A stretch of 64,000 bases of DNA from Natrinema salaciae (GCF_900110865.1 NZ_FOFD01000002.1:105661-169660); one strand, 5' to 3'. Positions 52,676 through 60,849 are shown, numbered from the stretch's first letter. Translations and numbers: made by a program. The notes: generated from the letters alone by a model not told the origin.

Positions 52676-53224
52676 ATGAATCCAATACACATCACCGAAC
52701 AACCACACGAACAGGTAAATGGCCAAGTATACGATTACCTTGTGGAATCCAATCAAGAAACAATCGAAAATCGGCTAATTGATGGAGAATCATTTGATGA
52801 TATTGTTGCTGCAGTGACCGTATTGAGTGTGTCACGAACACAAGCACGAGGTGAAGAATTTGTGTATGAAGAGGATGTTGAGTGGGCTCTGCAGACCCTC
52901 CGATTCAAGTTCCCGTTTCCGATTCCTTTCCTACCGCCAGACAGGAGCAAATACCTTACTCAGAGAGCGCGTGAGAGTCTATTTGACGGACTCAGCGAAC
53001 AAGACTCAGATATACCGGCAGCCATACCCGCGACTTTGTTTGAGGATGATTCACCATCTTTATTAAACTTATTAGTCCCTTACAGCCCGCCAGAATATGA
53101 TGATGAAACAACTGAACCCCTACTAGTTACTATTGATCGGCTCATTGAAAGTCTCGGTGAAGAGGAGGCACTGCAGTATCTTGACGATCTCAATCCGTCT
53201 ACACCACTTATGCAAGTCTGTTAA
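52676..53224 (+). CDS. AT-rich gene for an acidic soluble protein of unknown function
   Basis: A 182-residue protein co-transcribed with the membrane protein upstream. It is acidic, begins MNPIHITEQPHEQ, has a Pro-rich stretch FPFPIPFLPPDR in the middle and several short helices. No motif recognised. Low GC, like its partner, so the pair moved together. One may be a membrane-targeted effector and the other its regulator, but this is guesswork. Confidence 0.62.
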   Translation: MNPIHITEQPHEQVNGQVYDYLVESNQETIENRLIDGESFDDIVAAVTVLSVSRTQARGEEFVYEEDVEWALQTLRFKFPFPIPFLPPDRSKYLTQRARESLFDGLSEQDSDIPAAIPATLFEDDSPSLLNLLVPYSPPEYDDETTEPLLVTIDRLIESLGEEEALQYLDDLNPSTPLMQVC

Positions 53225-53261
53225 TTCCACCTCGTTTTTATTTTGAAATCCGGAAATAGAT

Positions 53262-54338
53262 TTATTCGGAAGAGATCTCTGCAGTCTCTCGTAGATCGAA
53301 TTCAACAGGGGCTTCTAATTCCGGATCTACAGCCTCGTAGACCTTCGCGTTCGTATCCCCCGGCATCTTGATCAAATCGTAGTCGTCCATCTTACTCAGA
53401 TAGTCCCACGCGCGCCGCCACGTCACGGAATCGTGCCCGCGGCCTTCGAAGATCGCATCTTTGTGCTCGCGGTAGGTCGTCTTCATCTCTCCACCGGAAA
53501 CCGGCCCGATCGCCCGCACAATCTCATAGAGGCGCTGATGAGGTAGCGGCAGTGATCGGAGGTTCGCCTTCCGGATCTTCTGCATGGCATGCTCGAACGA
53601 ATCGGCGACGTCATCATTGTAGAAGTAATCGTGGTTGCGCTCACGCGCCAGCTCCGCAGCGGAGAGTACGGACTTGATCGCCCACCGCGCAACGCCGCCG
53701 GTCTCGTCAGCGATCCGCTCAAGCTGTCCCGGCTGGGTCGGGTCGCCTGTCAATCCATGCTCGACGCGGGGCTCAAGGATATCGACCAGCTCCTGGACGC
53801 CGTACTTGTCGAACTCGATCTGGCTGTCGCCATGAAAGTGAACCCGGAGATCGCGGTCGACGCGGTTGAGCCATTCCGTATTCGAGTGTGTGATTGCGAT
53901 CACCGAGATGAGGTCGACTGAGAACAGATCCTTGAGAACCTCGAGATCAGGGATGACATCAGCCTCGTCGAGCACGATGATCAACGGCTCGGTGACGATC
54001 TTCTCGAGCGTCGCGACGAGTTCCACCCGCGGCTGGTTTCGGTGGACGACCGTCCCCTTGGGATACTTTTCGATCGCCTCGTGGAGGATTTCGTTGCCCG
54101 TCTTGCCCGAACATTCGATCAACGCCGAACTGACCTCGGCTCGCTGGCGGAGATCGCGCAGCATTCGACGGGCAGTCGCGGTCTTCCCCACGCCCGAGGG
54201 ACCGTGTATCAGGACATCATCTGCCCGATGGCCGACCGTTGCGGGTTTGAGCAACCGCGAGAGGGCGTTGAGCTCTTCGTGGCGATGGAGGATATCGGTC
54301 GGATATGCGTCGTCGAAGACCCACCGAGATTCAATCAT
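53262..54338 (-). CDS. Orc1/Cdc6-family replication initiator
   Basis: A 358-residue AAA+ ATPase. Walker A is GPSGVGKT (46-53), Walker B is LDEAD (123-127), sensor 1 is SVIAITHSN near 145-153, and the C-terminal part (from about 260) is a winged helix (IVRAIGPVSGGEMKTTYREHKDA). It matches the short Orc-like proteins of haloarchaeal plasmids and integrated elements. It probably initiates replication of the element when excised. The gap upstream (54339-54463) would be the first place to look for an origin; no clear ORB repeats were seen. Confidence 0.9.
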   Translation of the reverse strand: MIESRWVFDDAYPTDILHRHEELNALSRLLKPATVGHRADDVLIHGPSGVGKTATARRMLRDLRQRAEVSSALIECSGKTGNEILHEAIEKYPKGTVVHRNQPRVELVATLEKIVTEPLIIVLDEADVIPDLEVLKDLFSVDLISVIAITHSNTEWLNRVDRDLRVHFHGDSQIEFDKYGVQELVDILEPRVEHGLTGDPTQPGQLERIADETGGVARWAIKSVLSAAELARERNHDYFYNDDVADSFEHAMQKIRKANLRSLPLPHQRLYEIVRAIGPVSGGEMKTTYREHKDAIFEGRGHDSVTWRRAWDYLSKMDDYDLIKMPGDTNAKVYEAVDPELEAPVEFDLRETAEISSE

Positions 54339-54463
54339 ACCTGACTATTTCTATTGGTGTCATAAAAGTCGTAACGGGCGGCGTTTCGAAATGAGCCAGT
54401 CGCGATATCGATGTCCCCGGTACATTTACCACCATGTGCCGGTACCTTTCTACCAACAGAATC

Positions 54464-54625
54464 ATGCCTGTAGCCATCGACCCATCCGATATGGACGAGG
54501 AAACCTCGCCTGCGAACGGTGACGACGATGTTCCACTAGGGACGTTTCTGTCGCAGGCCTTCGATGACGTTGACATCGAAATCGATTCCGTTGAGGATGT
54601 CCGAGAGATCCGCGAAGACGTATGA
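54464..54625 (+). CDS. Antitoxin-like small protein (53 aa)
   Basis: An acidic 53-residue protein (PVAIDPSDMDEETSPANGDD, then DVPLGTFLSQAFDDVDIEID) directly upstream of a PIN-domain gene with an ATGA overlap. Size, charge and coupling match an antitoxin, but no DNA-binding domain is obvious. The start at 54464 fits the preceding promoter region; a longer version would add ten residues. Confidence 0.6.
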   Translation: MPVAIDPSDMDEETSPANGDDDVPLGTFLSQAFDDVDIEIDSVEDVREIREDV

Positions 54626-55014
54626 GGCTGTTCGTCGATACGAATATTTTCGTCGCTGCGACACTCAATGAATCGGAACGCGGCGATATCGCAACCGAGT
54701 TTCTGGACGTAGATCGCGAGCTGTCGACGACGATGTTCAACCTGATGGAGTTTCGAACCGTACTGGCGAAGAAAAAGCAACTTGACCAAGATCGGGTTGA
54801 ACAGCTCCTCGAAAATCTCTGGGACCGAGTGACAGTCTACCGGCCAGACTCCAATGACCTACTCACATCCTACTCGGTTCAAGAGCGAACGCTGCTGTAT
54901 CCAATGGACTGTGTCATTCTCACAACAGCAGAAGAAACGAACGGTGTCCTAGTGACCTTCGATTCGGAGCTGATTGAGAACGGGGCCGTCTCGCCAGAAG
55001 AGTTTTTGGATTGA
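54622..55014 (+). CDS. vapC: PIN-domain toxin (VapC-like)
   Basis: A 130-residue PIN-domain protein. The four acid residues expected for a VapC ribonuclease are present: D6 (VDTN), E43 (MEFRTV), D96 (YPMDCVI) and D114 (TFDSEL). The gene overlaps the small acidic gene by 4 bases, as in VapBC operons. VapC enzymes cut tRNA or rRNA to stop growth. The pair is placed between the Orc gene and a set of small genes, consistent with stabilising the element. Confidence 0.85.
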   Translation: MRLFVDTNIFVAATLNESERGDIATEFLDVDRELSTTMFNLMEFRTVLAKKKQLDQDRVEQLLENLWDRVTVYRPDSNDLLTSYSVQERTLLYPMDCVILTTAEETNGVLVTFDSELIENGAVSPEEFLD

Positions 55015-55209
55015 TTACTCGCCAGTCGCGACGCTGTTGGCACACTCAAGGTTGACATCCTCAACAGGCTCGCGACCGACCGGCACCCACTCGCCGGCCA
55101 TCTGCCGGTAGTCGATCCTGATGTGGCCACCATCGGTCGCAGGTTCGAAGACGTACTCCCGAAGGACGCCGTCGACGCCGCGGAATGTGAATGCGAAGCC
55201 GTCAGGCAT
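55015..55209 (-). CDS. Small protein of unknown function (64 aa)
   Basis: Begins PDGFAFTFRGVDGVLREYVF and continues as a beta-rich chain (GHIRIDYRQMAGEWVPVGRE). Convergent with the PIN gene, overlapping none but starting 8 bases inside the preceding small gene. No family recognised. Confidence 0.55.
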   Translation of the reverse strand: MPDGFAFTFRGVDGVLREYVFEPATDGGHIRIDYRQMAGEWVPVGREPVEDVNLECANSVATGE

Positions 55210-55321
55210 CGTCACCCGCGAGGTGCTCAGCGATCGCCCGGCAGCGCTCGGCAACCTTCTCCTCTGTGAGTGGCCGCTCGAAGGTGAGCGTCATCTTGGT
55301 CTCGTCACCGCTGGCCGCCAT
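55202..55321 (-). CDS. Tiny protein (39 aa) coupled to the next gene
   Basis: Reads MAASGDETKMTLTFERPLTE then EKVAERCRAIAEHLAGDDA. It is preceded by a good purine box (GGGAGGAGG) 9 bases upstream and overlaps the following gene by 8 bases. Short but with clear codon character. Function unknown. Confidence 0.5.
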   Translation of the reverse strand: MAASGDETKMTLTFERPLTEEKVAERCRAIAEHLAGDDA

Positions 55322-55529
55322 CACGCGGTCACCTCCTCCCAGATGCCAGCTCGTGCAGCGGCCTCGGAATGGACTCAAACCTGAAGCTATGGTATTTTGC
55401 TACCGGAAAAGGGCATCTCCCGAGTGAAACTCGGTTGATGGCCTCCAAGGGTTCTAACTTGGTATTGGACGTGGACGCATTAGAACCTAACCCAATATAT
55501 AATATGTTTGATCATTCCATAGGATAATA

Positions 55530-55661
55530 GTGTATAGAATCGAGTGGAGGCAGCGTTTGGGCGACCTCGTCTCTCCACTATTTGCATTAGCCATTGGAGG
55601 AGTGATCCTTCTTGTTGGATCAAGTGCAATCCTTCTGTGGGAGACACCAGTGAGCGAATGA
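55530..55661 (+). CDS. 43-residue single-span membrane protein behind a strong TATA box
   Basis: A GTG-started frame with a basic start (RIEWRQRLG), one transmembrane helix (LFALAIGGVILLVGSSAILL) and a short tail. The AT-rich run AATATATAATATG at 55492-55504 is about 30 bases before the start, which fits a TATA box of a leaderless transcript. No family recognised. Confidence 0.5.
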   Translation: MYRIEWRQRLGDLVSPLFALAIGGVILLVGSSAILLWETPVSE

Positions 55662-55723
55662 TTACTCTCTCCTTGTGTCGGGAACGCGTCTGGTGTGGCG
55701 CTGCGGATTACCATACACGCGAT

Positions 55724-56479
55724 TCATTCGGTAACGCCTGTCGAGTGGGGTTCTGCTACGTAATACGGAAATCGGTCAAAATAGACATGATACGGCCATG
55801 GGTCAACGTGATCCCGTCCATTTTCGTTGCCGATAACACCGAGCAGTTCGAAGCCAGCGTTTCGAAGTTGCCGTTTTTGAGAAATCGGATCGATAAAATA
55901 CGTATATGTCTCTCCGTATTTTCGGTCCTCCCGCTTGTAGCGTGAGCCAACGGTCCCGTCCTGGATCGCACGCTGCCACCACTGTTTCATTTCCCGCCAA
56001 CTCGCTCTCTTCCGTGGCTCAAGGGCAAAAAAGTTGGAATACCAGGAGTTGTGGGAATTGAATGCTACTCGCCCATGTGGCCGAAGCACACGCCGTATTT
56101 CCCTCAATGCATTCAGTCGTCGTTCTTCCGGGTGCAGATAATCGATCCCATTGAACGAAAACAGCACGTACTCAAACGAGTTGTCGGCAAATGGGAGTGT
56201 TGCTCCATCACCGAGAGCTAACGGAACGTCAGAAAGATGCGCTCGAGCCCGATCGATCATCGGCTTGCTAATATCCATCCCGATGACATCGTGGCCCCGT
56301 TCTGCGAGCTCGTGCGTCGTCCGACCAGCCCCACACCCAATGTCCAGGAGCCGCCCCTCTTGCTGGAAATACTTATCAACCAAGTGATATTCATCGGCAA
56401 ACAAACCCTGCTCAACTAACTCTTCATACGTATCTACGGCGTCTTCCGAGGAGTATGTTCGAATATTCTCGTGTGGCAT
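55724..56479 (-). CDS. Class I SAM-dependent methyltransferase
   Basis: A 251-residue methyltransferase. Motif I is LLDIGCGAGRTTHELAERG near 44-60, followed by VIGMDISKPMIDRA and motif IV FEYVLFSFNGIDYL. The substrate-binding C-terminus is not recognised. It probably modifies a small molecule; DNA methylation motifs such as DPPY/NPPY are absent. GC is lower than chromosomal neighbours. Confidence 0.85.
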   Translation of the reverse strand: MPHENIRTYSSEDAVDTYEELVEQGLFADEYHLVDKYFQQEGRLLDIGCGAGRTTHELAERGHDVIGMDISKPMIDRARAHLSDVPLALGDGATLPFADNSFEYVLFSFNGIDYLHPEERRLNALREIRRVLRPHGRVAFNSHNSWYSNFFALEPRKRASWREMKQWWQRAIQDGTVGSRYKREDRKYGETYTYFIDPISQKRQLRNAGFELLGVIGNENGRDHVDPWPYHVYFDRFPYYVAEPHSTGVTE

Positions 56480-56613
56480 CTGGTATTATGGCTCAGTTAG
56501 CTGCCAATCTTAAAACAGTATGCGTTAGTATATTAGTTGAATAAATAGCCGAAGTGTTTGGTATAAAATCAAACGAATATGAATTCACCGGATAGATTAT
56601 GGAATAACATCTA

Positions 56614-56892
56614 TTATTTTCGGAAGGGAAGGGGCATTACAGTAGATTCCGACCACAACTGCTTGATCGCGAGCCTTCCAAAGGACACCATTTCGGAGCG
56701 TCTGGTCCCGGCTTCGTAGAGGATGCCGTTACCCGTCCGTCTAGTGAACTCAGTTTCAGTCGACTCGAGGACGAACCGCTGGCGGAGATTGCGGAGGATC
56801 TATCGGGCGGAGGTGCTTTCACCGATGCCGCTGGGACCGTGTATCAGGACGTCATTCGCTTATTGATGGCGCTGCCGATCGTAGCGCCGAAA
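56614..56892 (-). pseudogene. Orc1/Cdc6-family remnant
   Basis: The minus strand encodes NDVLIHGPSGIGESTSAR, then a stop, then ILRNLRQRF and TGNGILYEAG. It aligns in order with the intact initiator at 53262-54338 (DDVLIHGPSGVGKTATAR, LRDLRQR, TGNEILHEA). The Walker A Lys is changed to Glu and there are a stop and frameshifts. It is a dead second replication gene of the same family. Confidence 0.65.
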
Positions 56893-56896
56893 TAGC

Positions 56897-57172
56897 CTAT
56901 TCAATTTCCAGAACAGAGTTGGATGGATGTTCATGGATCGTGGACAGGTTCATAACTGATTTCTTCAGGGCTGCCTGTGCGACCGCTTCGAGGCGAGTGT
57001 TCTCCTCCTCGAGGGTCTCGATCTGCTCTTGCTGGTCTTCGATCTGTTCGCTCTGCTCGGATACTGTCTTTCGAAGGGATTCGTTCTCGGTCTCGAGATC
57101 GTCGATACGGGCCTCGAGCTGTTGGAGGTGTTCTCGGATCGATGCGTCACTGTCGGAAGTGTTGGGTGTCAT
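56897..57172 (-). CDS. Coiled-coil protein (91 aa)
   Basis: Residues 12-70 form a long heptad coiled coil (LQQLEARIDDLETENESLRK, then QIEDQQEQIETLEEENTRLE). The ends are short and polar. It probably forms a parallel dimer, perhaps a bZIP-like or partition-type accessory, but there is no basic region. The 198 bases upstream (57173-57370) hold no gene. Confidence 0.65.
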   Translation of the reverse strand: MTPNTSDSDASIREHLQQLEARIDDLETENESLRKTVSEQSEQIEDQQEQIETLEEENTRLEAVAQAALKKSVMNLSTIHEHPSNSVLEIE

Positions 57173-57370
57173 CGGGGAAATGGGGGAAGTCGAAGGCCGC
57201 TCGCCAGAACGGGGCTCGGCAGCAGGCCAGTGATCACGGCACTGCCGCTATCGCGACGGGGGCTGTGCCCGTCTCGAGCGCAAGGCGACTGCTGGCGACG
57301 TGGCCACTGGTGACTGGCCGGTCGTGAAGGGAGCACCGTTCAGGGAGGCTATGCAGGGAAGCAGTGTTCG

Positions 57371-57769
57371 TCAGGCAGCGGCCACGATCGTGGGCTCGAC
57401 GAGAATCGTCCAGTGTGTCTGTCTGGCCATCGCGAGCCCGAGATCAGCCGCGAGGAGGACGTCACTGCGACCTTGCACGGTCTCCGTCAGATCGGCGGGA
57501 GCGCAGCCGGCACAGTAGACGGCCGTAATCGTGTAGGTTGGCTCGTCGGAGTACCGGCAGGCTCGAGCGCTTACTGGACGGCCTTCGTGGAGGTGGTCCC
57601 CGCAGTCGTAGCAGGGGACAGTCTCACCGGATGTGACCCGTGCACCCTCGAACTGCTGCTCGAGGAGATACTGATGACGGGCCTCGGTTGTGGTTGGCTG
57701 TGGTTGCGTGTTCGATGACTTGAGGTCGCTCTCACAGACCGACGCCAGCCAAGGGGAAGAGTCCGTCAT
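57371..57769 (-). CDS. Zinc-finger protein (132 aa)
   Basis: A CYDCGDHLHEG motif near 53-60, then CRYSDE and YCAGC: a zinc-binding domain of about 45 residues between flexible ends (Gln/Thr-rich start, hydrophobic Ala-rich end). The start at 57769 overlaps the upstream tiny gene by 4 bases. Function unknown. Confidence 0.65.
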   Translation of the reverse strand: MTDSSPWLASVCESDLKSSNTQPQPTTTEARHQYLLEQQFEGARVTSGETVPCYDCGDHLHEGRPVSARACRYSDEPTYTITAVYCAGCAPADLTETVQGRSDVLLAADLGLAMARQTHWTILVEPTIVAAA

Positions 57770-57891
57770 CGGCTGCCCTCCGTGGAGTAGGAGTCGTCTG
57801 CTTCGATGCACTTGTACACCTCGATCGTCTCCTCGATGTTGCGAATCGCTGGCTCGTGGGACAGCGGCTCGATTATCTCGCCGTCGAGCAT
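57766..57891 (-). CDS. Tiny acidic protein (41 aa)
   Basis: Reads MLDGEIIEPLSHEPAIRNIE then ETIEVYKCIEADDSYSTEGSR, overlapping the next gene by 4 bases (ATGA). The frame stays protein-like upstream (RLEEVLADVW), so a GTG at 57897 or another start is possible. Confidence 0.5.
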   Translation of the reverse strand: MLDGEIIEPLSHEPAIRNIEETIEVYKCIEADDSYSTEGSR

Positions 57892-57949
57892 CCACACGTC
57901 GGCGAGGACCTCCTCGAGACGGAGCGGACCGGATGCTCGGGTCCGGAGG

Positions 57950-58126
57950 TCATGCTTCGACCTCCGAGTTCGAGTCAGTGGTGGGGGTGTCGGTCGTCGT
58001 GGGAGGTGCTTCGCTGGGTTCTACCCCGGCGATCGCCTTCGCTTCTGCGAGGAGTTTCAGTTGGTGTGCAGCTTCGCGCTCGAGCTGGTCGCCACGCAGG
58101 CACTGGTGTCGGTTGGTCGCGGACAT
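57950..58126 (-). CDS. Small protein (58 aa)
   Basis: MSATNRHQCLRGDQLEREAA, a helix (HQLKLLAEAKAIAG) and a Thr/Pro/Ser-rich tail. It starts 2 bases after the preceding stop, in the same small operon. No family recognised. Confidence 0.55.
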   Translation of the reverse strand: MSATNRHQCLRGDQLEREAAHQLKLLAEAKAIAGVEPSEAPPTTTDTPTTDSNSEVEA

Positions 58127-58128
58127 CG

Positions 58129-58512
58129 TTAGAGCACCTCCTCGAGGATGTTCTGGGCCTGGTCGGCTGCTGAGACGGGTCGGTCGGACCAGCCACCGCA
58201 CTCCTGGTCGATGAATTGAATCCAACGGCGGAGATCGTCGCCGCCAGCGCCCATCGGTCCGAGTTCGATACTCTCTGCGTGCAGGATCGGGCCCCACAGC
58301 GAGAACACTGGCACCGCACCAGAGTCGTCACGATCCGCGCGGGACTTCGTGACGACGATACGCTCGCGCTTGCGGTCGACGTGGTGGTGGCGGCCTTCGA
58401 CATCTTCACCGATGTACGCGTAGTTCCACGAGCGGCGCTTGAGGACGACGTCGTCTATCTGTGCCTGTTCGTAAGTCGAAACGGTTTCATCCGTTGGGTG
58501 TTGTACGCTCAT
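58129..58512 (-). CDS. First gene of the small minus-strand operon (127 aa)
   Basis: A mixed-charge protein: STYEQAQIDDVVLKRRSWNY, then VDRKRERIVVTKSRADRDDS and a helical end (RWIQFIDQECGGWSDR). Nothing catalytic recognised. The start at 58512 is the Met before the acidic conserved-looking part; upstream codons look like the regulatory region. Divergent from the PhiH-repressor-like gene at 58697. Confidence 0.6.
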   Translation of the reverse strand: MSVQHPTDETVSTYEQAQIDDVVLKRRSWNYAYIGEDVEGRHHHVDRKRERIVVTKSRADRDDSGAVPVFSLWGPILHAESIELGPMGAGGDDLRRWIQFIDQECGGWSDRPVSAADQAQNILEEVL

Positions 58513-58696
58513 ACGCTGGTTTCCTTCCAGCACGGTCGAGGGCGTTACAGCGCCCGTCGGCCATTTCCTCAGCCGAACTCCCGTACTCATCCTACAGTAC
58601 AGCACTTGCGCATGTAAAGATTGCGATTGTCAATAGCGCTTGTAGATAGACGATCGAAATACTTTCCCACAGTGCCGTCAAACGTTGCACTTGTAA

Positions 58697-58954
58697 ATGG
58701 CGGTGAGAAACCAGAGTGGTGTGACCCTCACACCCGACGACCTGAACGATCTCGACAAGCAGATTGTCGAGTACCTTGACACAGAGGGCCGCGCGTCACC
58801 GACGCTGTTCATGCGCGCGGAAAACATCGACACCTCGAGACAGTGGGTCTCGAGTCGGTTCACCCGGCTGGCTGAACACGACCATATCCACGATCTCTAC
58901 GAGACCGGTATCTACGAGCTCGTAGAGGATCCCCGCGAGGTAGACGATGAGTAG
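58697..58954 (+). CDS. PhiH-repressor-like winged-helix regulator
   Basis: An 85-residue winged helix: LNDLDKQIVEYLDTEGRASP (helix 1), RAENIDTSRQWVSSRFTRLA (recognition helix) and the wing HIHDLYETGIYELVED. This is the layout of the repressor of halovirus PhiH1 and relatives. It is divergent from the operon starting at 58512, with repeats GCACTTG in the gap (58608 and 58686), likely operators. It should control lysogeny-type genes of the element. Confidence 0.82.
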   Translation: MAVRNQSGVTLTPDDLNDLDKQIVEYLDTEGRASPTLFMRAENIDTSRQWVSSRFTRLAEHDHIHDLYETGIYELVEDPREVDDE

Positions 58955-59189
58955 CGACCAGTCCACCGAGGAACGGACCATCGACTGGCCTCGAGGCCAC
59001 GACCGAACGCCAGCTGAAGACCGCGAACCCTACCCGGGCGAGCTCTCGCCCACGCGCAAGGAATCGTTCCAGAACGTCGTCGACGAGCTCGAAGCATGGG
59101 AAGCCACCGAGGGTAGCGTCCGAATCGAGACGGCGAGCCAGCACTACGTCAACCGGCCGAACATAACACCCACCCGTGATTGGAACTAA
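58947..59189 (+). CDS. N-terminal copy of a split/duplicated element gene (80 aa)
   Basis: Overlaps the regulator gene by 8 bases. Residues 33-70 (ELSPTRKESFQNVVDELEAW, then EATEGSVRIETASQHYV) recur almost identically in the frame at 59970. Here the product stops a few residues after that block, replaced by NITPTRDWN, so the original C-terminus has been cut off by the AT-rich insert. Confidence 0.6.
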   Translation: MSSDQSTEERTIDWPRGHDRTPAEDREPYPGELSPTRKESFQNVVDELEAWEATEGSVRIETASQHYVNRPNITPTRDWN

Positions 59190-60214
59190 CAACAATGTCA
59201 GATGCCCTCGAAATACACTTTTTATTTTCAGAAGATTTCGAAGATGAGGATAAGATAGAATTGTATGAGAGACTCCTACGATCTGAGGATGTGAGCAGTT
59301 CAACGTCCCCTGATGATGTAGAAAAAAAGCTCACCAAATATGGTGAGGCAATCACCAACATCTTGTATGGATCAGTCTATCCAACAATTATTTTCCGGCC
59401 TGAATTTGAGGGACTTCCGGACCTTCCGTGTTTAAAAATTCAGATCGAGCAAAAAATATTCGATGATCGCCACTACTCCGACGAGGAAATTCGAGATCAT
59501 ATTGATGAAGTGTTCTCTCTCATATTAAAATTGTATAATATGGCGACTGAGGCTGGATATGAACCAAAATATGTCGTTGGTACTGATCCAACAGAGACTG
59601 ATCAGGTACGAAAAGGTCACGATCGAATTCGGACAACTATGAATGGAATTCAGTCAGGAAGTATAGAAGAAATATATTGGCTACAAATTCTCTCCCCAGA
59701 AATGGTTGAAAATATCGGTATGGAAACGTTACAATCAGCACCAGCTGAGCATATAGAGATACTTGATACTGAGGGAGCATTCCTTGTTTCTTATAAAAAT
59801 CCAAGGTTTGTGGGAGATGATTATTCTGATCTATTGGATTTCTTTTCTTTAAATAATATATGAGTGGAAATTAGTTCAATCAATTTATATTCCAATTGGA
59901 TAGAATTCAAGAAATCACTACTGTTGGAAGGAATACACCCACTGGCTGGAATCCCGGAGGTGCCACTGCGTGACCCTATCAGAGTCAACAATCTACGAAC
60001 ACTTGGAGGTGCCTACCGCGGACGAGATCACTGGTATATACAACTCGGGACCTTCCAATTTGCGTTTCTATAGTAAGACTCGAGAATCCGACTTCTCGCC
60101 CACGCGAAAGGAGTCGTTCCAGTCGATCGTCGACGAGCTCGAAGCATGGGAGGCCACCGAGGGCAGCGTTCGAATCGAGACGGCCTCGCAGCACTACGTC
60201 GACCGGCCGAACAT
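59045..60214. repeat. Direct repeat of about 120 bp flanking an AT-rich insert
   Basis: Bases 59045-59164 and 60095-60214 are about 88% identical by eye and encode the same block (SPTRKESFQ...QHYV). They lie in the same orientation and enclose about 920 bases of much lower GC. This is the pattern left when a DNA piece carrying its own copy of a gene end enters that gene. Confidence 0.75.
59195..59863 (+). CDS. AT-rich cargo gene of unknown function (222 aa)
   Basis: A soluble acidic protein with low-GC codons unlike its neighbours. Order: an N-terminal helix-rich part (ALEIHFLFSEDFEDEDKIEL), a middle with beta strands (SVYPTIIFRPEF), a long helix region (DEEIRDHIDEVFSLILKLYN), a Gly/Asp-rich linker and a C-terminal part ending DYSDLLDFFSLNNI. 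No catalytic motif recognised. It sits alone inside the repeat-flanked insert, so a self-contained cargo role such as defence is possible but not shown. Confidence 0.68.
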   Translation: MSDALEIHFLFSEDFEDEDKIELYERLLRSEDVSSSTSPDDVEKKLTKYGEAITNILYGSVYPTIIFRPEFEGLPDLPCLKIQIEQKIFDDRHYSDEEIRDHIDEVFSLILKLYNMATEAGYEPKYVVGTDPTETDQVRKGHDRIRTTMNGIQSGSIEEIYWLQILSPEMVENIGMETLQSAPAEHIEILDTEGAFLVSYKNPRFVGDDYSDLLDFFSLNNI

Positions 60215-60332
60215 CCCACATCAACACGACAAGCCCGACGATGTCGGCGTTGCGGCCTACTTCCGCCGCGAAGGCGAGGCCGCCGCCGAGGAGTTCGCCG
60301 TCTCCTGCGATCGCGGGGAGAGCCAGCGGTAG
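59970..60332 (+). pseudogene. Second copy of the duplicated gene, with in-frame TAG
   Basis: GTG-started frame whose first 40 residues derive from the insert edge, then SPTRKESFQSIVDELEAW and the full C-terminal part DVGVAAYFRREGEAAAEEFA. A TAG at 60330-60332 ends it, but the same frame continues with protein-like NARAIAFWARRQRLAERCR until a stop at about 60420. The copy therefore appears both recombined and cut short by a nonsense change. Confidence 0.5.
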
Positions 60333-60545
60333 AACGCGCGGGCGATCGCCTTCTGGGCCCGCCGGCAGCGCCTCGCCGAGCGCTGCAGATGCGATCAAGA
60401 CTGCTCGGCTACCCCCAGCTGACGGCAAGGTGATCGCCGACAGCGTTCGGCGGTCTCTGTCCCAGTCAGTGGCCGATCGAAGAGAGTTGTGTCCGGGCCT
60501 CGCCAGTTAGTCTGGTTATAATACTGTCGAATAGTACCATCATAT

Positions 60546-60848
60546 ATGGCTATTCACAGCAATTGGACGTACTTCCTGTACGAGAATCTTCCAGAGGAGA
60601 AGCTCGAAACAGTACTGCCAGCTGTCTGGGGACAGTTCCGGTCTCTGGAAGAAGAAGGTGACCAGTATTCGACGAGTGACGATTCGCCATCGACAGGAGA
60701 AAAAACGCTCCTCGTCTATAGTGGCCAGATCAACGGAACTCTCTACTGGTCCACGGGAACAGATCTTACCCATAACCAAGGATCTCCTGATGTTCCCCAG
60801 CTCAAACTCAAGGTCGACAGTGAGGCAGAAGATATCAATCTCGAATGA
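60546..60848 (+). CDS. Small acidic protein (100 aa)
   Basis: Starts MAIHSNWTYFLYENLPEEKL and continues with beta strands (TLLVYSGQINGTLYWSTGTD). Acidic composition and sense-strand codon use favour this strand over the opposite reading frame. GGTTATAATACTG at 60514 could be its TATA box. No family recognised. Confidence 0.58.
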   Translation: MAIHSNWTYFLYENLPEEKLETVLPAVWGQFRSLEEEGDQYSTSDDSPSTGEKTLLVYSGQINGTLYWSTGTDLTHNQGSPDVPQLKLKVDSEAEDINLE

Positions 60849-60849
60849 T

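Noticed and set aside
54339..54463. Replication origin next to the Orc1/Cdc6 gene
   Set aside because: Expected position, but no clear origin-recognition-box repeats or long AT-rich unwinding element could be seen by eye.
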